This document shows, piece after piece, positions 7,628-13,289 of a stretch of 13,601 nt of DNA. Positions within the stretch are counted from its first letter, which is position 1; each line of letters opens with the position of its first letter. The notes under the pieces were generated by a model. That model searched no databases. It was given only the letters and a program-made list of their open reading frames with translations, and had not been told where the DNA came from. A program made the position numbers and the translations under genes. Source of the stretch: Clostridia bacterium (GTDB lineage: Bacteria; Bacillota_A; Clostridia; Peptostreptococcales; JAAYPU01); the NCBI GenBank assembly GCA_022360735.1, contig JAKSCF010000147.1, positions 1 through 13,601 on the forward strand. Direction: 5' to 3'.

Positions 7628-8527
7628 TTATTTATTAAAGAATACATTAAACTTTTCACATAAACCTAATACTACGTATTCGTGCTCTTCAACAATATGC
7701 TGCTTGATGCTAAAATAGATTTCCGGTAAGGTGTTTAAAACATCCTTGGGAATATAATTGGAATCAATATTTTTTAAGAATAGAAGAAAATCCTCATTTA
7801 ATGATTTAAACGTCTTATAAACCTCGGAAAGATTGTATAAATTGAGAGTGGGGTAAATAAGTGATAACTCATAAGTAACGGTATTAAATTGATTCGCATA
7901 ATCGGTCATTAGCTGAATCATATCTTTAGGTAATTTTGCTATTTCTTTCTGGGTTACATTCATCAGTATAGAGGGGTGCTCAGCTCCAATGATGGACCAA
8001 AAATACATTTGACCATAGATACATTCAAGAGGGGTATTGCCCAAACCTATATTTCTAAAATTAGCTTGTATCAGAACATCCTCTGAAGATGCTTCCATCA
8101 AACTATTATAAGGTTTAAAAATTTCTTGTACATAGAGTTGTTCATACAGAATATGATGCGTCACTTCATATAATACGGAAAATCCGTTATACCCTTCAAA
8201 TTTCAAACGTTCCAAAAGGTGAATAAAAAGTAAATTAGTCTCAATAAAACTTTTGAGTATTAGAAATTGATTGTGATTGATATAAGGCATTAACATTTCA
8301 TTAGAGTACTTATTTTCTTTTTTTTTTTGAATCATTTGATTGTATATGCTTTGGAATGAATTGAATATTTTTTTAAGATTTTTTTGAAAATAGGGTTGAA
8401 GAACTGCACTATTGGGTTCACCACTTTTTAGCAGTACGTCAATATGCTGGTATGAATTTTCACTCCAAAATTCAACTGAGTCCATAATAGATCGGGTTGG
8501 GAAATTAAGTTGACAGCAGTGTGTCAT
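7628..8527 (-). CDS. DUF2935-family protein (two-repeat helical, possible metal-binding bundle)
   Basis: A 299-residue, mostly helical, soluble protein with no signal peptide. Two similar halves are visible. Each begins with FW.......H (FWSENSYQH 20-28; FWSIIGAEH 176-184) and later has H...E...Y (HILYEQLYV 125-133; HIVEEHEYV 277-285). This matches what I recall of DUF2935, a ferritin/hemerythrin-like helical family in Firmicutes with no established function. Candidate metal ligands per repeat are His28/His125/Glu129 and His184/His277/Glu281. An AAGGAG site lies just upstream of the ATG on the minus strand (complement of 8537-8542). It is a single-gene unit, convergent with the B12 operon and divergent from the sigma-54 regulator; no functional link to either is evident. 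Confidence 0.82.
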   Translation of the reverse strand: MTHCCQLNFPTRSIMDSVEFWSENSYQHIDVLLKSGEPNSAVLQPYFQKNLKKIFNSFQSIYNQMIQKKKENKYSNEMLMPYINHNQFLILKSFIETNLLFIHLLERLKFEGYNGFSVLYEVTHHILYEQLYVQEIFKPYNSLMEASSEDVLIQANFRNIGLGNTPLECIYGQMYFWSIIGAEHPSILMNVTQKEIAKLPKDMIQLMTDYANQFNTVTYELSLIYPTLNLYNLSEVYKTFKSLNEDFLLFLKNIDSNYIPKDVLNTLPEIYFSIKQHIVEEHEYVVLGLCEKFNVFFNK

Positions 8528-8570
8528 TTGTAATTGACTCCTTTCGTGTTATTTGCTATACCTAATACCA

Positions 8571-8599
8571 TCTATATGTAGAAGATAAATAAAATACAA
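8571..8599 (-). promoter_or_regulatory. Candidate sigma-A promoter of the DUF2935 gene
   Basis: On the minus strand, TTGTAT (8594-8599) and TATAGA (8571-8576) are separated by 17 bases, each matching four of six consensus positions. They lie about 45 bases upstream of the ATG, the right place for this single-gene unit. Confidence 0.5.
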
Positions 8600-8614
8600 C
8601 TTATGAGATAAAAT

Positions 8615-8634
8615 ATGACTATTAAAAAAGTCAT
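8615..8634. repeat. Inverted repeat in the divergent intergenic region
   Basis: ATGACT (8615-8620) and AGTCAT (8629-8634) form a perfect 6-base inverted repeat with an 8-base spacer of A and T. It is centred about 33 bases before the regulator's extended -10 box and just upstream of the minus-strand promoter. TGACT is also the core of the repeats found downstream of the regulator gene (10089-10202), so this may be an operator for the regulator itself. There is no T-tract, so it is not a terminator. Confidence 0.4.
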
Positions 8635-8651
8635 TTCAAAATAATAAGATG

Positions 8652-8660
8652 TGATATAAT
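8652..8660 (+). promoter_or_regulatory. Extended -10 promoter of the sigma-54 regulator gene
   Basis: TGATATAAT is a perfect extended -10 element (TGnTATAAT), 63 bases before the regulator ATG. No good -35 box is present 16-18 bases upstream, which extended -10 promoters tolerate. It suggests the regulator is made by ordinary sigma-A transcription. Confidence 0.6.
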
Positions 8661-8723
8661 TAAACCCAGATTATTCATGAAAGATGCTTAGCTTTTAAAG
8701 TATTAAAATAGAGGGGTGCAATA

Positions 8724-10091
8724 ATGTCATCTAATATGGATTATAAAGAATTTAGAAGAATCATTGATAATTTATATGATGAAGTCATTGTTTATGACAA
8801 CAACTATAAAATAGTTTATGTCAACAAAGCATGTGAACGACATTATGGGATAGCACAAGAAAAAATGATAGGATCCAGTTTCTTCGATTATGCGGATGAA
8901 TATTGGGATTTGTCCGTATTGCCCTATGTATATAAGAAGAAAGAAGGGATTAAACAACGACAATCTACTACAATGGGCGCAGAGATTTATACCATTGCAA
9001 TACCATTATTTGATAAAAATGGAGAGATTCAATATGTCGCTATGAGCGTAAGAGATAATATAAACGAAAGCGGTATACAGGATTTGTTTCAGGTAAAATC
9101 GGATTTGCTCAATAGTAAAATAAGCTTTAACTCGAAATACTTCTATAAAAGTGAAATTATGAATGATGTGATGAATGTAGCCAATATGTTGTTAAAGGTG
9201 GATTCACCGTGCTTAATACAAGGTGAATCAGGCGTTGGAAAAACAATGTTAGGAAAATATATTCATGAACATAGCAGCAGAAGTAAGAATCCTTTTGTAC
9301 ATCTAAATTGTGCAGCTATATCAAAAGAATTAATTGAATCTGAGCTTTTCGGCTATACGAAAGGCAGTTTTACAGGTGCTCTGAGCTCAGGTAAAAAAGG
9401 GTTTATTGAGGCAGCCAATGATGGAACACTATTTCTTGATGAAATATCCGAGCTGCCTTATAAGGTACAAGCAAAGCTTTTACAATTTATTCAAGAAAAA
9501 AAATTCTATCCGGTTGGCAGCAATACGTCTATAGACGTGGATATAAAAATTATTACTGCTACTAACAGAGATCTGAAAAAGATGGTTGAGATGGGCAACT
9601 TTAGAGAAGATCTTTATTACAGATTAAATGTTTTCGAAATTGAGATACCGCCGCTGAGAAAAAGAAAAGATGATATTTTAGTATTGTGCAATTATTATTT
9701 AAATCAATATGATATAAAATATGAAAAAGATCATAGATTTAGTGAGGAAGTAAAAGAGATATTTTTAAATTATTCATGGAAAGGCAATATAAGAGAATTA
9801 TCAAATATTATTGAAAGATTGGTAGTATTGGTCAACGAAGTCATCATAAAGCCTTGGCATTTACCAAAGCATGTGTATGATATACGTGAAAAGAAGGATG
9901 ATATATTAGATACCTTTAAGATGACATCATATGATAAAGCCATAGAAAGTTTTGAAAAAATGCTTTTACAGAAAGCGTACAATGAATGTAAAACGACAAG
10001 GAAAATAGCAGAAAAATTGGAGATAAGTCAATCAAAAGCATCTAGGTTAATGAGAAAGTACGAAATTGGGAAAGGTTTGAGTTATAAATGA
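8724..10091 (+). CDS. Sigma-54-dependent transcriptional activator with PAS sensor domain
   Basis: A 455-residue bacterial enhancer-binding protein. Residues about 8-112 form a PAS domain (IIDNLYDEVIVYDNNYKIVYVN...), the likely sensor of a small molecule or redox state. The central AAA+ sigma-54 interaction domain (about 140-380) has Walker A GESGVGKT (167-174), the sigma-54-contacting L1 loop GSFTGA (214-219; usual form GAFTGA), Walker B TLFLDEI (235-241), arginine-finger region NFREDLYYRLNVFEIEIPPLRKR (292-314) and WKGNIREL (352-359). A C-terminal helix-turn-helix (about 424-446, TRKIAEKLEISQSKASRLMRKY) binds DNA and resembles the TyrR/PrdR-type tail. There is no receiver domain, so it is not phosphorylated as a two-component regulator. 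A GAGGGG site precedes the ATG. It most likely activates the -24/-12 promoter at 10411, reading into the adjacent catabolic genes. Confidence 0.95.
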   Translation: MSSNMDYKEFRRIIDNLYDEVIVYDNNYKIVYVNKACERHYGIAQEKMIGSSFFDYADEYWDLSVLPYVYKKKEGIKQRQSTTMGAEIYTIAIPLFDKNGEIQYVAMSVRDNINESGIQDLFQVKSDLLNSKISFNSKYFYKSEIMNDVMNVANMLLKVDSPCLIQGESGVGKTMLGKYIHEHSSRSKNPFVHLNCAAISKELIESELFGYTKGSFTGALSSGKKGFIEAANDGTLFLDEISELPYKVQAKLLQFIQEKKFYPVGSNTSIDVDIKIITATNRDLKKMVEMGNFREDLYYRLNVFEIEIPPLRKRKDDILVLCNYYLNQYDIKYEKDHRFSEEVKEIFLNYSWKGNIRELSNIIERLVVLVNEVIIKPWHLPKHVYDIREKKDDILDTFKMTSYDKAIESFEKMLLQKAYNECKTTRKIAEKLEISQSKASRLMRKYEIGKGLSYK

Positions 10092-10113
10092 CTCAAGAGT
10101 TAGATGTGACTCA
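10089..10113. repeat. Tandem TGACTCA elements, candidate upstream activator sites
   Basis: TGACTCA occurs at 10089-10095 (overlapping the regulator's stop codon) and at 10107-10113, in the same orientation and 18 bases apart. Two more copies, one in each orientation, form the hairpin at 10185-10202. Four copies in about 115 bases, 210-320 bases upstream of a -24/-12 promoter, fit the position of enhancer sites for a sigma-54 activator. That they are bound by the neighbouring regulator is inference. Confidence 0.45.
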
Positions 10114-10176
10114 ACTTTTATTCAACTTAATAAAATCCCTCCTACCATTAAAATTAGATGTTATCGGAGAGCTTTT

Positions 10177-10211
10177 AAAAGGCATGAGTCAAATGTGACT
10201 CGTGCCTTTTT
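10177..10211 (+). terminator. Intrinsic terminator after the regulator gene, containing an inverted TGAGTCA pair
   Basis: A 15-base stem pairs 10177-10191 with 10196-10210 around an AATG loop; the only non-Watson-Crick pair is one G-U. The 3' arm ends in five T residues (10207-10211). It lies 86 bases after the regulator stop and should end that transcript, separating it from the sigma-54 operon. The top of the stem is TGAGTCA/TGACTC, the same element repeated at 10089 and 10107, so the DNA palindrome could also be a protein-binding site. Confidence 0.8.
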
Positions 10212-10410
10212 ACTAATATAAAAAATACTTTGAATAAATTGATCATAACCACCGAAGTAGAGGTGTTAATGCTAAAATAATATATTTTAAGAGAATTTTC
10301 TATAGTGTTTTTTAGTTTTTTTATAAGAATTTTTAACACTCTGAAACCACCTAATTTCAATAGGTTGAACAAACGTATTGAACCTATATGAGCAATAATT
10401 ATTACCACAA
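10212..10410. other. Gene-free AT-rich stretch between terminator and sigma-54 promoter
   Basis: No credible gene lies here. The only longer frame, on the minus strand, has a GTG start, no ribosome binding site and runs into the terminator. The stretch is rich in T and A runs (for example 10306-10325), as expected for a flexible region that would loop between enhancer sites and promoter. It holds an inverted repeat, ATAGGTT (10360-10366) and AACCTAT (10381-10387), ending 23 bases before the -24 box, and a weaker AGTGTT/AACACT pair (10304-10309, 10335-10340). The first could be an extra operator. Confidence 0.5.
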
Positions 10411-10425
10411 TGGTATAGAAATTGC
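10411..10425 (+). promoter_or_regulatory. Sigma-54 (-24/-12) promoter of the catabolic operon
   Basis: TGGTATAGAAATTGC matches the consensus TGGCAC-N5-TTGC. The invariant GG (10412-10413) and GC (10424-10425) are present with exactly the required ten-base separation, and TTGC is perfect. The expected start of transcription is near 10437, giving a leader of about 63 bases before the enolase-superfamily gene. The presence of a sigma-54 activator gene immediately upstream strongly supports it. Confidence 0.85.
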
Positions 10426-10446
10426 GAAATACAATAGTGTCGACAA

Positions 10447-10466
10447 GGGGCTGAAAACACAGCTCC
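10447..10466 (+). other. Small hairpin in the leader of the sigma-54 transcript
   Basis: GGGGCTG (10447-10453) can pair with CAGCTCC (10460-10466) over a six-base loop, including one G-U pair. It begins about ten bases after the predicted transcription start and about 20 bases before the AGGAGGTG ribosome binding site (10487-10494). It has no T-tract. It could protect the 5' end of the mRNA; a regulatory role is speculation. Confidence 0.4.
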
Positions 10467-10499
10467 TAAAAAGGCCTTATTCTAATAGGAGGTGGTATT

Positions 10500-11615
10500 T
10501 TGAAAATAACTGATGTAGAAGTGATTTGCTTGCGAGTACCTAAGATGATTGAGAGATGTGTATGGGGAGAAGATGCAGTCATTGTTAAAATTCATACAGA
10601 TAAAGGGATAACAGGTTTTGGAGAAACAGATTCATCTCCTTTAGTAGTAAAAGCAATTATTGAAACACCCAATTCAAACTTAGCTTGCTATGGCTTGAAG
10701 GAACTATTGATTGGAGAAAACCCGCTGGATATTCAGAGACTATGGGATAAGATGTATGGGGCTTCCAATTATATGGGGAGAAGAGGCGCCGGCATTCATG
10801 CTATAAGTGCTGTAGATATAGCACTTTGGGATATAGCAGGCAAGTATTATAACGTACCGGTTTATCAGCTATTAGGTGGTAAATATAGAGATAAAATACA
10901 AGCCTATGGAACCTTTATACCTGCAGATAGACCGGAAGATAACAAAAAAATTGCTAATGATTTGGTTGAAAAAGGTTTTAGGAGTATGAAGTTTGGCGGA
11001 GGAATTTTAGGCGATGATCCTGACGCTGATGTCAAAATAATTAAAGCAGTCAGAGAAGCAGTAGGTGATGATATACAGGTACAGATTGATTTAGCTGCAA
11101 AGTGGAGAACTGCAGGACATACCATTGATGTGGCCCAGAGAGTGGAAGATTGTAATCTGAACTGGATAGAAGAGCCGGTATTATCAGATGATGTCAATAG
11201 CTACGCAAAGCTTTCCAATGCAGTAAAACCTAAAATCGCAGGAGGGGAAACATTAACCACGCGCCATGAGTTTAAGTACTTTCTAGAGCATGGCAAACCG
11301 GATATTGTACAGCCGGATGTAACAAGGTGCGGTGGTATAACTGAAGCAAAGAAAATTTATGACATGGCTGCTATGGATGGGACACAGCTTGTGCCACATG
11401 GATTTAGCACAGGTATTTTAATTGCAGCGACCGTTCATTTTCTGGCGTCTTGCGAATATGGCACTCTAATTGAGTATTCTCAAAGTACAAGCCCACTTTT
11501 TAAATATCTTGTAAGCAACATGATTGAATTTAATGAAGGTTATGTTGAAGTGCCGGATTCACCTGGACTTGGAATTGAGTTAAATGAAGACATCATTAGT
11601 CGATACCGAATTTAA
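10500..11615 (+). CDS. Enolase-superfamily enzyme, mandelate racemase type (dehydratase or epimerase, substrate unknown)
   Basis: A 371-residue enzyme that should abstract the proton next to a carboxylate, leading to dehydration or epimerisation of a hydroxy acid. An N-terminal capping domain (about 1-125) precedes a TIM-type barrel. Catalytic residues seen: Lys164 (SMKFGGG), Mg ligands Asp197 (QIDLAAKW), Glu224 (WIEEP) and Glu250 (GGETL), then Asp273 (QPDVTRCGG) and His300 (VPHGFS) as the His-Asp dyad, and Glu325 (LIEYS). These align closely in spacing with mandelate racemase Lys164, Asp195, Glu221, Glu247, Asp270, His297 and Glu317. The second lysine of the usual KxK (Lys166) is glycine here, which argues against true mandelate racemisation. 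The start is a TTG with a strong AGGAGGTG site seven bases upstream. It is the first gene of the sigma-54 operon. Acid-sugar dehydratase is the commonest role for such sequences, but the BCCT transporter next door suggests a different substrate. Confidence 0.93.
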   Translation: MKITDVEVICLRVPKMIERCVWGEDAVIVKIHTDKGITGFGETDSSPLVVKAIIETPNSNLACYGLKELLIGENPLDIQRLWDKMYGASNYMGRRGAGIHAISAVDIALWDIAGKYYNVPVYQLLGGKYRDKIQAYGTFIPADRPEDNKKIANDLVEKGFRSMKFGGGILGDDPDADVKIIKAVREAVGDDIQVQIDLAAKWRTAGHTIDVAQRVEDCNLNWIEEPVLSDDVNSYAKLSNAVKPKIAGGETLTTRHEFKYFLEHGKPDIVQPDVTRCGGITEAKKIYDMAAMDGTQLVPHGFSTGILIAATVHFLASCEYGTLIEYSQSTSPLFKYLVSNMIEFNEGYVEVPDSPGLGIELNEDIISRYRI

Positions 11616-11664
11616 AACAAATTAATAAAAAAATTCCAAATTGAAATATAGGAGGAAATGATAA

Positions 11665-13236
11665 ATGAGTACTGTTAAGGTTGAGGAAAACAATAAAGTG
11701 AAATACGATAAACTTTTAATTGTGATTAGCTTAGCGTTTGTATTGACTGTGGTAGCTTTTCTAGTTGTTATGCCGGATGCGTCTCAGAATGCTGCAGGTA
11801 AAATCTTCGGTGCATTTACGGATATTTTTGGTTCAGGGGTGCTTTTGTTTGCATTCTTAGGTGTTGTCTTACTAATAATTGTAGCTGCCAGTAAATATGG
11901 TAATATTAGATTTGGTCAAGCAGAGCCGGAATATTCAACCTTTAAATGGGTTGCAATGATGATTTGCTGTGGACTGGGTTCGGCTACAGTGTATTGGGCT
12001 TTTATCGAATGGGCTTATTATATTGGGACACCTGGGGTTGGAATAGAACCGGGAACACCATTTGCTTATGAGATGAGTGTTGGATACACCATGTTTCATT
12101 GGGGTTTTAGTGCATGGGCCTTATATACACTTGCTGCTCTTCCGGTGGCCTACCATTTCTATGTTAGAAAAAATACCGGTCTGAGCTTTAGTTCAGTTGT
12201 AAGCGCTATGACAGGTATAAAAAACGACGGCATTATAGGAAGAATCATTGATGTCATTTTTATCTTCACATGTTTTGGAGGACTAAGTATTACCTTAGGT
12301 GTTTCAGTACCGTTGGTAACACAAGTAGTCTGCAGCGTTATCGGGATTGAGCCGTCATTTACAATGAATATCGCTTTAATTATTTTAATATCTATCATAT
12401 ATTCCTTTAGTTCTTATATAGGGATTCAAAAAGGCATGAGTAAAATATCGGATTGGAATACTAAACTGGCTATTATTTTCTGTGTCTTAGTATTATTGAT
12501 TGGACCCACTTTGTTTATTATGAAGAACTTTGTGAGCTCCTTTGGGTTAATGATACAGAACTTTGTAAGAATGAGTTTATTTACAGACTCTGTGAACAAC
12601 AATGGATTTCCAGAATCTTGGACGATTTTCTATTGGCTATACTGGATAGCATATGCACCATTTACAGCATTATTTATAACAAAGGTATCAAAAGGCCGTA
12701 CCATTCGATCGGTTATTATCAATACGTTGGTGAGTGGCAGCTGCGGTTGCTTTTTCTTCTTCGGGATACTAGGAAGCTTCACAATGGAAAGGAGCCTTTC
12801 AGGCATCGTACCTGTAGTAGATATGTTGGGGCAAGGTTTGGATAATGAAGCTATCGTTATGTCCTTACAGTCATTACCAATCGGAAGTATTCTATTAATT
12901 ATATTTTCTATTGTTACAATACTATTTTTAGCAACTACTTTAGATGGAGCAGCTTTTACAATGGCATCTACTGCTACGCCGGGGCTTAAAAATAATGAGG
13001 AACCGCATCCATTACATCGATTGTTCTGGTGTGTTATGCTCGCATTAGTACCATTATCTATGATATTAATAGGCGCAAACCTTAATACCATTAAGACGTG
13101 TGCAGTAGCTACAGCAGTGCCGTTAACTTTTATCATGATCGTCATGCTTTATGGATGGATAAAATGGATGATATCGGATTATTCTGAGAAGCATTCCGTA
13201 GATATTTTTAAAGAGTTTGCATTAAAAGATCAATAG
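11665..13236 (+). CDS. BCCT-family transporter, CaiT-like (betaine/carnitine-type substrate)
   Basis: A 523-residue, roughly 12-span carrier of the betaine/choline/carnitine family. Motifs: IEWAYYIGTPGVGIEP (114-129), FHWGFSAWALYTLAALPVAY (144-163), NGFPESWTIFYWLYWIAYAPF (313-333) and SKGRTIR (342-348). The sequence is closer to CaiT than to BetP. From recalled alignment with CaiT, the aromatic substrate box is largely kept: Tyr118 (Tyr114), Trp146 (Trp142), Tyr326 (Trp323) and Trp327 (Trp324). Two residues that make CaiT independent of sodium are not kept: Arg262 is Asn265 and Met331 is Thr334. This points to sodium-coupled uptake rather than precursor/product exchange. The tail is short, without BetP's long osmosensing extension, so a nutritional role is likelier than osmotic stress. 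An AGGAGG site (11650-11655) lies nine bases before the ATG. It is 49 bases from the enolase-superfamily gene and in the same operon. Confidence 0.95.
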   Translation: MSTVKVEENNKVKYDKLLIVISLAFVLTVVAFLVVMPDASQNAAGKIFGAFTDIFGSGVLLFAFLGVVLLIIVAASKYGNIRFGQAEPEYSTFKWVAMMICCGLGSATVYWAFIEWAYYIGTPGVGIEPGTPFAYEMSVGYTMFHWGFSAWALYTLAALPVAYHFYVRKNTGLSFSSVVSAMTGIKNDGIIGRIIDVIFIFTCFGGLSITLGVSVPLVTQVVCSVIGIEPSFTMNIALIILISIIYSFSSYIGIQKGMSKISDWNTKLAIIFCVLVLLIGPTLFIMKNFVSSFGLMIQNFVRMSLFTDSVNNNGFPESWTIFYWLYWIAYAPFTALFITKVSKGRTIRSVIINTLVSGSCGCFFFFGILGSFTMERSLSGIVPVVDMLGQGLDNEAIVMSLQSLPIGSILLIIFSIVTILFLATTLDGAAFTMASTATPGLKNNEEPHPLHRLFWCVMLALVPLSMILIGANLNTIKTCAVATAVPLTFIMIVMLYGWIKWMISDYSEKHSVDIFKEFALKDQ

Positions 13237-13250
13237 CTCAAACAAAAATG

Positions 13251-13277
13251 TAAGGGTGGCTCACCTAGTCACCCTTA
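13251..13277 (+). other. Intercistronic hairpin next to the uxaA-like ribosome binding site
   Basis: An 11-base stem pairs 13251-13261 with 13267-13277 around a CACCT loop, with one G-U pair. It is GC-rich compared with its surroundings and is followed not by a T-tract but directly by the AGGAGG site (13279-13284) of the next gene. It is therefore unlikely to be an intrinsic terminator and may be an mRNA processing or stability element that sets different expression of transporter and enzyme. Confidence 0.6.
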
Positions 13278-13289
13278 GAGGAGGAAAAC

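Noticed and set aside
10175..10408. A 77-codon minus-strand frame in the gene-free region before the sigma-54 promoter
   Set aside because: GTG start without a ribosome binding site, low-complexity Lys/Ile/Leu composition, and it ends inside the regulator's terminator.
10438..10445. The palindrome TGTCGACA at the predicted sigma-54 transcription start
   Set aside because: An isolated 8-base palindrome is expected by chance at this scale, and nothing else marks it as an operator.
12630..13145. A 171-codon minus-strand frame opposite the BCCT transporter gene
   Set aside because: It lies wholly inside a clear transporter gene, has no family resemblance, and reads as the antisense of conserved membrane segments.
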